32,517 nucleotides of DNA. Source: SURF-21 sp964510515 (GTDB lineage: Bacteria > Actinomycetota > Geothermincolia > Geothermincolales > RBG-13-55-18). A model generated the notes under the pieces. That model was given only the letters and a program-made list of their open reading frames with translations. It had not been told where the DNA came from and made no database searches. Every line of letters starts with the position of its first letter. Positions within the stretch are counted from its first letter, which is position 1. The position numbers and the translations under genes were made by a program. Shown here in pieces: positions 16,981-26,030 of this stretch. Location of the stretch: positions 1 to 32,517 of the forward strand of contig CAZEAU010000026.1 of NCBI GenBank assembly GCA_964510515.1. Direction: 5' to 3'.

Positions 16981-17619
16981 TTACGCCTGAGCCCGCTCCA
17001 GCTCCTCCTGCATGGATTTGATCTTCATCAGCTGCGTGCGGTAGGAGCGCTCCATCTCGTCGAGCTTCATGGTGATATAGGCCACCGTCTCCTCCAGCGA
17101 GGGTATGAGCACGTATTCGAGGGCGTTCACGCGCCGGCGGGTCTTCTCTATCTCCATGGCCAGGAGGCGGATGTTGTTCTCGACCTCCGCCAGAGCGACC
17201 AGCGGGGAGATGAGCTCGCGGTAGTGCTGCAGGGCGGCGTCAAAGGCCATGGGGGTGGTGGCCAGCCCGTAGCAGTCGTAGCCGCCGCTCGTCTCCACGA
17301 CGAAATGCGGCACCTTGACCCCCATGATGCGCTCGTCCTCTATGTCCAGGTGCAGCTCCGCGCAGGTGATGGCCAGGGATTCCTCCACCTCCTCGGTGGT
17401 CACTTCCGAGCGCGCGATGGAGAAGACGGTGTAGGCCTCCGCCAGCTTGCCCTCCAGGTCCTCGCGCAGGTTTCCGCTCTCCTTGATCAGCCCCATGAAC
17501 TGCTTCATCAGCTCGTCCAGCTTGTCCTTGAGCAACTTGTGGCCGCGCTTGGCGATGGCCGTGCGACGGCGGAGCTTGAGCAGCTCCATGCGGTTGGGGT
17601 TTACATTGATGCGCGCCAA
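16981..17619 (-). CDS. atpD: V/A-type ATPase subunit D (central rotor stalk)
   Basis: A 212-residue, long antiparallel coiled-coil protein that forms the central shaft turning inside the A3B3 head. The start INVNPNRMELLKLRRR and the C-terminal helix RRRVNALEYVLIPSLEETV are hallmarks of the family. The start is TTG, directly after the atpB stop, with GGTGAG inside the end of atpB; later Met codons would remove the conserved VNPNRMELLK segment, so TTG is preferred. Last gene of the nine-gene operon. Confidence 0.95.
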   Translation of the reverse strand: MARINVNPNRMELLKLRRRTAIAKRGHKLLKDKLDELMKQFMGLIKESGNLREDLEGKLAEAYTVFSIARSEVTTEEVEESLAITCAELHLDIEDERIMGVKVPHFVVETSGGYDCYGLATTPMAFDAALQHYRELISPLVALAEVENNIRLLAMEIEKTRRRVNALEYVLIPSLEETVAYITMKLDEMERSYRTQLMKIKSMQEELERAQA

Positions 17620-19002
17620 CTAACGGCTCACCCCCGCGTCCATATACTTCCCTATCTCCTCGTCCTTGACCCTCTTCAGCTCGGAGCGCGGCAGTATTCT
17701 CAGCAGCTCCCACCCGATGGAGAGGGTCTCCTCGATGGCCCGCGTCTCGTGTTCTCCCTGGCGGATGAAGCGCTCCTCGAAAGCGTCGGAGAACTTGACA
17801 TAGAGCTTGTCCTCCTCGGACAGGGCCGCCTCCCCGAGTATCACCGAGAGCTCCCTGGCCTCCTTGCCCCTGGCATATGCGGAGAAGAGCTGGTTGGAGA
17901 GGCCGGAATGGTCCTCCCTGGTTTTGCCCTCGCCTATGCCCTTCTCCTTGAGGCGCGAGAGGGAGGGGAGCACGTCCACCGGGGGATAGACCCCCTGCCT
18001 CTGCAGGTCGCGCGCGAGGATTATCTGTCCCTCGGTGATGTATCCCGTGAGGTCGGGTATGGGGTGCGTCTTGTCGTCGTCGGGCATGGAGAGCACGGGG
18101 ATCTGCGTTATCGAGCCCTTGGCCCCCTTAATCCTCCCCGCGCGCTCGTAGAGGCTGGCCAGGTCGGTGTACAGATAGCCCGGGTATCCGCGGCGACCCG
18201 GAACCTCCTTGCGGGCCGCCGATATCTCGCGCAGCGCCTCGCAGTAATAGGTCATGTCCGTGAGCAGCACCAGCACCTGCATATCCTGCTCATAGGCCAG
18301 GTATTCGGCCGCGGTGAGCGCCATGCGCGGGGTAGCGATGCGCTCGATGGCCGGGTCGTCGGCGAGGTTGATGAAAAGCACCGCCCGCTCCAGGGCGGCT
18401 TGGCTGCGGAACTCGCGGATGAAGAAATCCGCCTCCTCGAAGGTGATGCCCATGGTGGCGAAGACCACCGCGAAATCCTCCTCCTCGCCCAGCACGCCGG
18501 ACTGGCGGGCGATCTGCGCCGCGATGCGGTTATGGGGGAGGCCGGCGCCGGAGAAGATGGGCAGCTTCTGCCCGCGCACCAGGGGGTTGAGCCCGTCTAT
18601 GGACGAGATGCCCGTCTGGATGAAGTCGGTGGGGTAATCGCGCGCGAAGGGATTGATGGGGCTGCCGTTGATGTCCAGCTTTTTCTCCGGGATGACGCGC
18701 GGCCCCTTGTCGATGGGACGCCCCAGGCCGTCGAATACCCGGCCCAGTATGTCCTTGCTCACCGGCAGCTCGAGGCTGCGCCCGGTGAAGCGCACCTTCG
18801 TCTGCGCGATGTTCAGCCCGCTGGTGCTCTCAAAGGACTGCAGGAGCACCTTGTCCTCCTCCACCTCCAGAACGCTGCCCAGGCCCATGGAGCCGTCGGG
18901 GAACTCCACCTCGACCAGCTCGTCATATTTCGCCCCCTCCACCCCCTGCAGGAGGACGAGGGGTCCGACGATCTCTTTAACCGTAAGATATTCCTTTACC
19001 AT
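17620..19002 (-). CDS. atpB: V/A-type ATPase subunit B (non-catalytic head subunit)
   Basis: A 460-residue regulatory nucleotide-site subunit that alternates with A in the A3B3 hexamer. It starts with the beta-barrel (EYLTVKEIVGPLVLLQGVEG). The degenerate P-loop region reads FSGAGLPHNRIAAQIARQ, lacking the GKT of catalytic subunits, as expected for B. Then come VVFATMGITFEEADFF and LTDMTYYCEALREISAAR, with PGYLYTDLASLYERAGR following. Full length. AAGGAG lies seven bases before the ATG. The gap to atpA is 24 bp and atpD follows without spacing. Confidence 0.97.
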   Translation of the reverse strand: MVKEYLTVKEIVGPLVLLQGVEGAKYDELVEVEFPDGSMGLGSVLEVEEDKVLLQSFESTSGLNIAQTKVRFTGRSLELPVSKDILGRVFDGLGRPIDKGPRVIPEKKLDINGSPINPFARDYPTDFIQTGISSIDGLNPLVRGQKLPIFSGAGLPHNRIAAQIARQSGVLGEEEDFAVVFATMGITFEEADFFIREFRSQAALERAVLFINLADDPAIERIATPRMALTAAEYLAYEQDMQVLVLLTDMTYYCEALREISAARKEVPGRRGYPGYLYTDLASLYERAGRIKGAKGSITQIPVLSMPDDDKTHPIPDLTGYITEGQIILARDLQRQGVYPPVDVLPSLSRLKEKGIGEGKTREDHSGLSNQLFSAYARGKEARELSVILGEAALSEEDKLYVKFSDAFEERFIRQGEHETRAIEETLSIGWELLRILPRSELKRVKDEEIGKYMDAGVSR

Positions 19003-19026
19003 CTTCCAGCTCCTTCCCGCGCCACA

Positions 19027-20817
19027 TCAGACCGCCGGCGGGGCGTGGCTTTCCTCCGGCACCGCTTCCTCCGCCCTCGCAGCCAGCTGCGCGGCCGCCG
19101 CCTCCTCCAGCCGGGCAAACCTGTCCAGTGCATCCTCGGGTATGAATTTAGCCCGCGCTATCTCGTCCTTCACGGGCAGGTCGAGCAGCTCCTCCACGCT
19201 CCTCCCCTTCGCCAGCTCCTCCTCCGCGAGGACATGGAAGGTCATGATCGCCCTGAGCAGCAGGAACTGCTTGCGCAGCGAGGTGAAGGCGTCCGCATCG
19301 TCGAAGGCGTTTTGATGCAGGAAGTCCTCGCGCAGCGACTTCGCCGTATCCATGAGCAGCCTCTCCGCATCCGAGAGAGCCTCCACGCCGATGAGGCGCA
19401 CTATCTCCTGCAGGTCGGCCTCGCGCTGCAGGATGGACATGGCCTCCTCGCGCAGCTGCGCATAGGTGGCGTCCACCTCGTCCTCCCAGAACTCCTCGGT
19501 CTGGTCCAGGTAGAGGCTGTAGCTGTTCAGCCAGCTGATGGCCGGGAAATGCCGCGCGAAGGCCAGACGGTCCTCCAGGGCCCAGAACACCTTCACCACG
19601 CGCAGGGTGGCCTGGGTGACCGGCTCCGAGAGGTCGCCTCCCGGCGGGGACACGGATCCGATGGCGCATATCGAGCCCTCCCTGCGCTCCTTGCCCAGAC
19701 AGATCACGCGGCCCGACCTCTCGTAGAAGGTGGCCAGACGCGTTCCCAGATAGGCGGGGTATCCCTCCTCGCCCGGCATCTCCTCCAGGCGGGCGGAGAT
19801 CTCCCGCAGCGCCTCCGCCCAGCGGGAGCTGGAGTCCGCCTGCAGGGTGACATCATATCCCATGTCGCGGTAATACTCGGCCAGGGTTATCCCCGTGTAC
19901 ACCGAGGCCTCGCGGGCGGCCACCGGCATATTGGAGGTGTTGGCGATGAGCACGGTGCGCAGCATCAGCGGCTCCCCCGAATAAGGGTCGGTCAGCTCCG
20001 GGAACTCCTGCAGCACATCGGTCATCTCGTTCCCGCGCTCCCCGCATCCCACGAAGACGACGATCTGCGAGTTGGCCCACTTGGCGATGGCGTGCTGCAG
20101 CACCGTCTTGCCCGAGCCGAAGGGCCCGGGCACGCAGGCCGTTCCGCCCTTGGCGATGGGGAAGAAGGTATCCACGATGCGCTGCCCGGTGATGAGGGGC
20201 TCGCTGGGAGGCCTCTTCTCCGCGTACAGGCGCGGCTTGCGCACCGGCCAGGTCTGCATCATGGTCAGCTCGACCTCGCCCGCGGCCGTCTCCACCACCG
20301 CCACCCTGTCCTCTATCGTGAACTCGCCCTCCTCCACGTGGGTGACCTTGCCCTCTACCCCCGCGGGCACCATGACGCGATGGGTGATGACCTTGCTCTC
20401 CTGCACCGTGCCCAGGACATCCCCGGGCTCCACCGTATCCCCCTCGCGGGCCAACGCCTGGAAGGGCCATTTGCGCGTGCGCGACAGCCCCGGCTCCTCC
20501 ACGCCGCGCGTGATGTAATTGCCATGTTTATCCATGATGACATCAAGGGGGCGCTGCACGCCGTCGTAGATGGAGGTGAGCAGGCCGGGGCCCAGCTCCA
20601 CGCTCAGCGGCTTACCGGTGGAAAGCACCGCGTCCCCCGGGCCGATGCCGGAGGTCTCCTCGTATACCTGTATGGAGGCGCGCTCTCCGCGCAGCTCGAT
20701 TATCTCTCCCATCAGGAGGTCATCGCCCACCTTGACCAGGTCGTACATCTTGGGGTCGGGAAGTCCCTTGGCGACGACGAGCGGACCCGCCACCTTGACC
20801 ACATATCCCTCTTTCAT
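19027..20817 (-). CDS. atpA: V/A-type ATPase subunit A (catalytic)
   Basis: The 596-residue catalytic subunit, which hydrolyses or makes ATP at the A/B interface. The N-terminal barrel (GYVVKVAGPLVVAKGL) is followed by the bulge domain specific to V/A-type A subunits, then Walker A GPFGSGKTVLQ at about residues 231-241, the GCGERGNEM catalytic-Glu motif, and LQADSSSRWAEALREIS. SVSPPGGDLSEPVTQATLR is also typical. Length is normal. Spacing is 58 bp after atpF and 24 bp before atpB. Present with the whole complex, so a working rotary ATPase is expected. Confidence 0.98.
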   Translation of the reverse strand: MKEGYVVKVAGPLVVAKGLPDPKMYDLVKVGDDLLMGEIIELRGERASIQVYEETSGIGPGDAVLSTGKPLSVELGPGLLTSIYDGVQRPLDVIMDKHGNYITRGVEEPGLSRTRKWPFQALAREGDTVEPGDVLGTVQESKVITHRVMVPAGVEGKVTHVEEGEFTIEDRVAVVETAAGEVELTMMQTWPVRKPRLYAEKRPPSEPLITGQRIVDTFFPIAKGGTACVPGPFGSGKTVLQHAIAKWANSQIVVFVGCGERGNEMTDVLQEFPELTDPYSGEPLMLRTVLIANTSNMPVAAREASVYTGITLAEYYRDMGYDVTLQADSSSRWAEALREISARLEEMPGEEGYPAYLGTRLATFYERSGRVICLGKERREGSICAIGSVSPPGGDLSEPVTQATLRVVKVFWALEDRLAFARHFPAISWLNSYSLYLDQTEEFWEDEVDATYAQLREEAMSILQREADLQEIVRLIGVEALSDAERLLMDTAKSLREDFLHQNAFDDADAFTSLRKQFLLLRAIMTFHVLAEEELAKGRSVEELLDLPVKDEIARAKFIPEDALDRFARLEEAAAAQLAARAEEAVPEESHAPPAV

Positions 20818-20875
20818 TCCTCGCTCCTCATCTCTGTTTCTTCCTCTTTCCGCTTATGGGCATGTGCCTGCCGCC

Positions 20876-21196
20876 TCATCCTTCGATCACCGAACCCAGC
20901 GCCTTCTCCACTCTCTTCCTGACCCCCGTCCTGCCCAGGCCCGTGGAGCCGCTTACCGCGGGCACCACCAGCACCACCGGCAGGTCCTCGTCGCCGGGAA
21001 AGCCCGCTATCCTCTCCTGCAGGACCTCGTAGACGGGCTCGGTGATGATGACCACCCCATATCTCTCGCGCGGCAGCGCCTCCCAGGCCTGCGGCCCGTC
21101 CTGCGGCACGGCCACGGGGTAGGTATCCACCCCCACGGCCCGAAAGCCGGCCACGGAGGTAAAGCCTCCGATCATCGCCATTCTCAACCGTTCCAT
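20876..21196 (-). CDS. atpF: V/A-type ATPase subunit F (rotor/regulatory)
   Basis: A 106-residue small Rossmann-like protein that binds subunit D in the central stalk. IGGFTSVAGFRAVGVDTYPV and YGVVIITEPVYEVLQERI match the F-subunit pattern. It lies between atpC (22 bp upstream) and atpA (58 bp downstream), the usual order. GGAAGG precedes the ATG. Confidence 0.93.
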   Translation of the reverse strand: MERLRMAMIGGFTSVAGFRAVGVDTYPVAVPQDGPQAWEALPRERYGVVIITEPVYEVLQERIAGFPGDEDLPVVLVVPAVSGSTGLGRTGVRKRVEKALGSVIEG

Positions 21197-21218
21197 ATCC
21201 CGCCTTCCATTCCCGCCC

Positions 21219-22331
21219 TCACTCGATGTACAGCTTGCGCAGTGCCTTCTCGATGGCCTCGGGCGATATCTTGTGCAGCTTGGAGATGAGTATCAGGCGC
21301 ACCATGAGCACCTCGTTCTCCCGCGCCCGCAGATAGGCGAAGATGGGCTCCACGCCCACCGACACCCTCTTCATCCCCTGCACCATCTCCATGAGCTGAT
21401 CGTCGCTCCTGCGGTCGAAGTCGGTGAGCCTCACCACCGCCTCCTCGCTCTCGGCGAATTCCATCAGGCGCGAGAAATAGGGGTTGGCCTCCAGCTTTTT
21501 GGCCATCATCTCGGGGGGGTCTGAATAGAGGTCGGCGAGATTCGCGGCGGCCACAAAGCCCCCCCTGACCATCATCCTCTCCAGGAACTCCCGCTCCTTG
21601 GAGAGCAGGCGCGCCCTGATGACCAGCTTGAGGTTGGCCAGGTCTATGGAGGAGCGCGCGAAGTCGATGATGAAGGGGCTGTCCTCGCGTTCCGCCAACT
21701 GCAGGCGGTAAGCCAGGAAATGCTTCTCCAGCAGGGTATCCACCTCCTGCGGGGAATCCTGCTCGGCCGCCTCCTCCATGGCTTCCAGGTAGGGCGAGGG
21801 CAATAGCGCCGGGTTCTCCACCCCCATGCGCAGGGCCTCCAGCCCCAAAGCGCCCAGGCCCTCCAGCAGGCCCTGCGGCTCCTCCTCTCCCAGCCTCGCC
21901 TTGAGCAGCGCCTTCAAGTTGTGAAAATCGTAGCGGCAGAGGAAGAAGTCCATGATCACGGAGTCCCGGGGCAGGGCTTCGGCAAGGGAGGAATAGACAT
22001 GGCGCAGGAAGTCGGTGAGGTCGGCGTCCACGTCCCGAGACAGCTTCGCGCTGGCCAGGTAATCTCCCATGTCTATCTCATCGAGGATGTTGAGGGCCCC
22101 CTCGAAATCGGCGTCGATGAGCCTCTCCAGGCGCTGCGAGTTGAGCATGCGCATCTCCATAACCCTTATCCTGCCCACGGCGTGGCCGTAGCGCGTGACA
22201 TTGCTGAACGGCCTGATGCGCTTGAAGCCGACGCCGGTAAACGACGGCAGCTTCTTCACCTGCCTGCCCGGCAGGGCGGCCGGGGAGCCCGCCCTGCCCG
22301 CAACGCCTCCGCTTCCTCCCGCACGGCTCAT
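21219..22331 (-). CDS. atpC: V/A-type ATPase subunit C (AC39/d-type, rotor socket)
   Basis: A 370-residue helical protein that joins the central stalk to the membrane rotor ring. The family start (VTRYGHAVGRIRVMEMRML) appears at about residue 45, so this copy has an extra Gly/Arg-rich N-terminal stretch of some 40 residues. It has IDLANLKLVIRARL and the C-terminal ENEVLMVRLILISKLHKIS block. The ATG overlaps the atpE stop in an ATGA, supporting this start and coupled translation. The role of the extra N-terminal stretch is unknown. Confidence 0.93.
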   Translation of the reverse strand: MSRAGGSGGVAGRAGSPAALPGRQVKKLPSFTGVGFKRIRPFSNVTRYGHAVGRIRVMEMRMLNSQRLERLIDADFEGALNILDEIDMGDYLASAKLSRDVDADLTDFLRHVYSSLAEALPRDSVIMDFFLCRYDFHNLKALLKARLGEEEPQGLLEGLGALGLEALRMGVENPALLPSPYLEAMEEAAEQDSPQEVDTLLEKHFLAYRLQLAEREDSPFIIDFARSSIDLANLKLVIRARLLSKEREFLERMMVRGGFVAAANLADLYSDPPEMMAKKLEANPYFSRLMEFAESEEAVVRLTDFDRRSDDQLMEMVQGMKRVSVGVEPIFAYLRARENEVLMVRLILISKLHKISPEAIEKALRKLYIE

Positions 22332-22951
22332 TTTATCGCGTCCCTCGCGTCCACCTCGCCGAAGAGGATCTTGAGCACCTTCTCCTCGTTACGGTCCCTC
22401 GCCTCGCGCATCAGCGTCTCCAGCGAGAGATTGTTGATGTAGTTGGCGGCCTTTAGGATGACCCCGCGGCTGAAATCGCCCTCCTCCTCCGCCAGGGTCA
22501 GCGCCGCTCCGCTCTCCTTCTCGGGCAGGGCCGCCCTTATCTCTTCCAGCAGCCCGCCCTCCAGGAGGCGGCGATCATAGGGCGCGGCCACGATCTGCTC
22601 CTCGCCCCCCGATGCGTTCTCCACCACGATCCTCTTCAGCCACGCGCGATAGCGGTCCTCCGGCAGGCCCTCGAAGCTCCGCAGGGCCTCCGTGAAGGCC
22701 TCCTCGAAGAGCCTGTCCTGGGCGGAGAGGAAGGCGGCGCGGCCCTCCGCGAGGGCCTCGCTCGTGACCCGTATCCTCTCGCGCTCCCCGCGCTCGCGGA
22801 GGCTGGAGCGTATCTTCTCCGCCGCGCGGAGCGTCTCCTCTCTCCCCTCCGCCGTCAGGCGCGCGGCCTCCTCCTCGGCGGCCTCAACCGCCTTGCGCCC
22901 CTCCTCGCGGCCATCCTCCTCTATCTTCGCCAGCAGGCTCTCCAGGGACAT
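22328..22951 (-). CDS. atpE: V/A-type ATPase subunit E (peripheral stalk)
   Basis: A 207-residue stator protein: a long charged N-terminal coiled coil (about 1-95, rich in Glu, Arg and Ala, including EEAARLTAEGREETLRAAEK) and a globular C-terminal domain (GVILKAANYINNLSLETL). It pairs with the H/G-type subunit encoded at the head of the operon. GGAGGAG lies six bases before the ATG, and its TGA overlaps the atpC start. Confidence 0.92.
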   Translation of the reverse strand: MSLESLLAKIEEDGREEGRKAVEAAEEEAARLTAEGREETLRAAEKIRSSLRERGERERIRVTSEALAEGRAAFLSAQDRLFEEAFTEALRSFEGLPEDRYRAWLKRIVVENASGGEEQIVAAPYDRRLLEGGLLEEIRAALPEKESGAALTLAEEEGDFSRGVILKAANYINNLSLETLMREARDRNEEKVLKILFGEVDARDAIK

Positions 22952-22991
22952 CTCAGTCTCCTCCGGCCCACGCGCTACGCTCGCGCATCGC

Positions 22992-23504
22992 CTAGCCCGC
23001 CAGCTTGTCGATAGCGGGCGAGATGACGATGAAGAATACGAGTATGGTCACGATGAGGGAGAGCACCGCATAGGTCTCCACCAGGGCGGGGAGCACCAGC
23101 GAGCGCCCCATCTCCTCGCGCCGCTTCGCCACCATCCCCGCCGCTCCCGCGGCGGTCAGGCCCTGATAGATGCCGGAGACGAAGCAGACGAAGGCCACCG
23201 GCAGGCATGCCAGGAAGATCTGGAAGCCGAGCGCGCCGGGAAGGGCCGCCCAGCCCGCGGCGGGCTCCATGATGAATATGACCAGGACTCCGGTGATGAA
23301 TCCGTATATGCCCTGTGTGCCGGGTATGACCACCAGGGGCAGCAGGGGGCCGAAGCGTTCCGGCATCTCGGTGAGTATGCCTCCCGCCACATTCGCGACA
23401 TAGGTGATGCCCATGGAGGAGCCGGCGCCCCCCCCGATCACCGCCACCGCGGCCCCCAGCAGGGCCCAGTGCAGGCCTGACAGGCCTCCAAATGCCTCTA
23501 CCAT
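22992..23504 (-). CDS. atpK: V/A-type ATPase rotor subunit K (double-hairpin proteolipid, Na+-site residues present)
   Basis: A 170-residue duplicated proteolipid with four transmembrane helices that forms the membrane rotor ring. Hairpin 1 carries VIPGTQGIYGF (Thr63, Gln64, Tyr67), hairpin 2 has SGIYQGL (Gln114) and the ion-carrying Glu143 in LVETYAVL. These correspond to Thr64, Gln65, Tyr68, Gln110 and Glu139, which bind Na+ in the E. hirae rotor; hairpin 1 has Gln where a second carboxylate would be. Only one ion site per four helices is therefore expected. GAGGAGG precedes the ATG. Na+ coupling is inferred from these residues alone. Confidence 0.95.
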   Translation of the reverse strand: MVEAFGGLSGLHWALLGAAVAVIGGGAGSSMGITYVANVAGGILTEMPERFGPLLPLVVIPGTQGIYGFITGVLVIFIMEPAAGWAALPGALGFQIFLACLPVAFVCFVSGIYQGLTAAGAAGMVAKRREEMGRSLVLPALVETYAVLSLIVTILVFFIVISPAIDKLAG

Positions 23505-23522
23505 ACCAACCTCCTCTATTCC

Positions 23523-25514
23523 TTACTTATCTACCACGGTCTTTCGCGTTTCCAGGGCGAGGGGGGCGAAGGGCACCCCGCCGTCCTCGTAGAACTTGCT
23601 GAAGAACTCCACATACTGCAAGCGGAGGGGATGCACGAAGGCGCTGAGGAAATTGACGGCCAGGTTGAAGGCATGGCCGCCCAGGATGATCACCAGCATG
23701 AAGATGATGCCCAGCACGGGCACGCCCCACACCAGGCTGGCCATGATGTTGACCACCATGCCGATGGAGATGGTGGCCAGCCCCAGGGCGTAGAGGCGCA
23801 GGTAGGAGGCCACATCGCCGATGGTGCTGGAGAAGAGGCCGTAGAAGTTGTAAAGGCCCCCGAAGAACTTGCCCGCCAGGTTCTTGCTGGCGATATTGGA
23901 GAAGAGGACCACCGTGGCCACCCCCGCCGCGGCGATATACACTCCCGCCTGCCCGAGGGGCTTCACCCCGATGCCGAAACCGAGGCCGGCCACGGCTATG
24001 CCGAGCCAGAAGAGGAGCGTGGTGCCCTGCTCGCACAGCCCCAGCCACAGGGAGTTCTCCCTGATATTGTCGCGCATCTCGATGGCCACCCCGATGAATA
24101 TGTGGAGCAGCCCCAGGCCCAGGCAGATGACCATGAAGGGGATGGGCTTGAAGAGCAGGTCCATGGTGCCCGGGAACTTCATGAAGGAGGGAAGCGATTT
24201 CCCCTCCACCCCCAGGAAGCCGTCAATGCCGAAATACCCGCAGGTGAGCACGCCCATCAGTATGGAGGCGAAGCCGCAATACATGAAGAGGCGCAGGAAT
24301 TTCTTGGCGCTCTCGCTCACATCCAGTTTTTTCTGCGCCAGCCAGAAGGCGCCGGCGAGGATGAGGCCATACCCCACATCGCCGATGCACATGCCGAAGA
24401 AGAGGATGAAGAAGGGCGCCACGAAGGGCGTGGGGTCCGTCTCCGCGTGATTGGGAATGCCGAAGAGCTCGATGAGGGTCTCGGCCGGGCGGATACGGCG
24501 GCGGTTGACCATGAGGGTGGGCGGCTCGTCGCCCTCCTCCGGCTCGCTGAAGGCCACATCGGCGCTCATGCCCAGGCCCTCTATCCCCGCCTGCACCTCC
24601 TCGCGTCTCGCCTCCTCCACCCATCCCTGCAGGGCCACCACGCTGCGCGTATGCAGGAAGCGCTTCTTCGCTTCCTCCTTCATCAGCTGATTGTGGAGAT
24701 AATCGTTGAGGGCCATGACCTTCGGCTTGAGGTCCATCTTGCCCACGATGGCCTCCTCGACGCGGGACTTCTCCGCCCTCTCCTCGTCCAGCCGCCCCTC
24801 TATCCCCCCCATCTCCTCCTTCACGCTGCCCCGCCCGTCTGCGAGCTGGGCCGCCTCGAAACCGCTTTCCGCCGCGAGGTGGTCGAACTCCTCCAGGTCG
24901 TCCGCATGCACCATGGCCGCCACGCGTACGCTTTCCCTCTCCCGGCCCACTTCCTCCCACACGCTGTGCGGGCAGCGCTCCTCGAGCTCCGCCGCCCAGG
25001 CTTTGAGGCCGGTGGCGGAGGCGATGAGCGGACGAAAATGCACGCTCTGCAGCCCGCGCAATCCGCCCAGGGGGGCATCCAGGGCCTCCCAGGGGCGCAG
25101 GGCCTCCAGCTCGTCCTCCAGGGCGGAGATGGCGGCGCCGCTCTGACGCAGCCGCACATCCTGCGCCTCCATTTCGCGATAAAGCGCCTCGAGATCGAAG
25201 TCGCCCTCGATGGCCATGAATGCGTCGTAATCAAGATGCACCCTCTCGACGAGAAAGCTGGAGACGAGCCCGCCCTTCTCGTCCTCGTATCTCTCCAGCA
25301 ACTCGATGATGAAATCGGTTCTGGCCATGGAGAGCCGCAGCATCCTGGTCTCCGGCTCGAAGGGGGTGAGCAGCTCCGCGAGCTCCTCTTCCTGGGAGGC
25401 GGCCGTGACATCGCTGATATGCACCGCCCCCAGCTCGTGCAGGCGGTCCACCAGCTCCTCCCTGGCGTCGCGGGGAGCCAGCAGCGTGACCCTGGTCATC
25501 CTGGCTATGGACAT
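23523..25514 (-). CDS. atpI: V/A-type ATPase subunit I (membrane stator, a-subunit)
   Basis: A 663-residue protein with a cytoplasmic coiled-coil arm (about 1-340) and a membrane half with seven or eight helices (about 350-640). SYLRLYALGLATISIGMVVN contains the conserved Arg that faces the rotor Glu during ion transfer; the preceding GDVA and the NPTPF-like TDPTPFVAPFFILFFGMCIGD entry are typical. It starts two bases after the stop of the upstream H/G gene. Complete; normal length. Confidence 0.96.
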   Translation of the reverse strand: MSIARMTRVTLLAPRDAREELVDRLHELGAVHISDVTAASQEEELAELLTPFEPETRMLRLSMARTDFIIELLERYEDEKGGLVSSFLVERVHLDYDAFMAIEGDFDLEALYREMEAQDVRLRQSGAAISALEDELEALRPWEALDAPLGGLRGLQSVHFRPLIASATGLKAWAAELEERCPHSVWEEVGRERESVRVAAMVHADDLEEFDHLAAESGFEAAQLADGRGSVKEEMGGIEGRLDEERAEKSRVEEAIVGKMDLKPKVMALNDYLHNQLMKEEAKKRFLHTRSVVALQGWVEEARREEVQAGIEGLGMSADVAFSEPEEGDEPPTLMVNRRRIRPAETLIELFGIPNHAETDPTPFVAPFFILFFGMCIGDVGYGLILAGAFWLAQKKLDVSESAKKFLRLFMYCGFASILMGVLTCGYFGIDGFLGVEGKSLPSFMKFPGTMDLLFKPIPFMVICLGLGLLHIFIGVAIEMRDNIRENSLWLGLCEQGTTLLFWLGIAVAGLGFGIGVKPLGQAGVYIAAAGVATVVLFSNIASKNLAGKFFGGLYNFYGLFSSTIGDVASYLRLYALGLATISIGMVVNIMASLVWGVPVLGIIFMLVIILGGHAFNLAVNFLSAFVHPLRLQYVEFFSKFYEDGGVPFAPLALETRKTVVDK

Positions 25515-25516
25515 GC

Positions 25517-25867
25517 CTATCCCTGCCCCTGCTCGCCCGTCTCCTCCTCGCCTCTCTCCAGCCTCTCCACGAGGAAGTCGACGGCCTCCTTGCGCCTCTC
25601 GCCCACCAGGGCAAGCAGCTTCTCGCTGTCCCGCATGTATTCCGCCTTCAGCTCCTCGGCCTCGTTTCCGGCCCGCTCGATGATGGCGCGCATCTCCCGC
25701 TCGCCTTCCTCGCGGGCCTTGGCCTCCTCCTCCTTGCGGAATCTCTCGCTCTCCGCCCGGGCCTTCGACAGGGTCTCCTCCGCCGCGCGCCGGTAATCGG
25801 CGAACGCCGCGGTGGCTTTCTCCTCCGCCTCCCTTACCAGGTTCAGCTTCTCGAGCATCGTGCTCAT
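25517..25867 (-). CDS. V/A-type ATPase subunit H/G (peripheral stalk partner of E)
   Basis: A 116-residue, highly charged helical protein (EAEEKATAAFADYRRAAEE and EEEAKAREEGEREMRAIIER) matching the short G/H-type stator subunit that forms a coiled coil with subunit E. It is the first gene of the operon, as ahaH/ntpF-type genes often are. ATG start with GGGAGG about nine bases upstream. Assignment rests on composition, size and position. Confidence 0.85.
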   Translation of the reverse strand: MSTMLEKLNLVREAEEKATAAFADYRRAAEETLSKARAESERFRKEEEAKAREEGEREMRAIIERAGNEAEELKAEYMRDSEKLLALVGERRKEAVDFLVERLERGEEETGEQGQG

Positions 25868-26001
25868 GCCATTATCCCTCCCGCTGCCGGGCCGCCGCGC
25901 TCACCTCGACCCGCGACGGCGCCGCCATGCCTCTCTCCGCCCCGCCTCCGTTCTTCCCGCGGGCCGTTTTCTTACACACCAGACATCAGACATTTTTTCG
26001 G

Positions 26002-26025
26002 GCCTGGAAAAATTATTTTAGGCGC
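26002..26025. promoter_or_regulatory. AT-rich dyad at the ATPase-operon start point
   Basis: GCCT and AGGC arms enclose AAAAATTATTTT, an interrupted inverted repeat lying at the predicted first transcribed bases. It could be an operator or a 5' RNA hairpin. It is not followed by a T-run on either strand, so I do not call it a terminator. Confidence 0.35.
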
Positions 26026-26030
26026 TCCCA

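Noticed and set aside
17224..20922. Very long open frame (over 1200 codons) antisense to the ATPase genes
   Set aside because: Low-complexity His/Gly/Arg/Gln-rich product caused by high GC at third positions of the real genes; no ribosome-binding site or family motif. The same holds for long antisense frames at 4032-7097, 7668-10586, 13912-16872, 23631-25796 and 26115-28352.
25999..26026. Intrinsic terminator of the RCK genes
   Set aside because: The stem is followed by A-rich, not T-rich, sequence on the RCK-coding strand, and it lies at the ATPase promoter.
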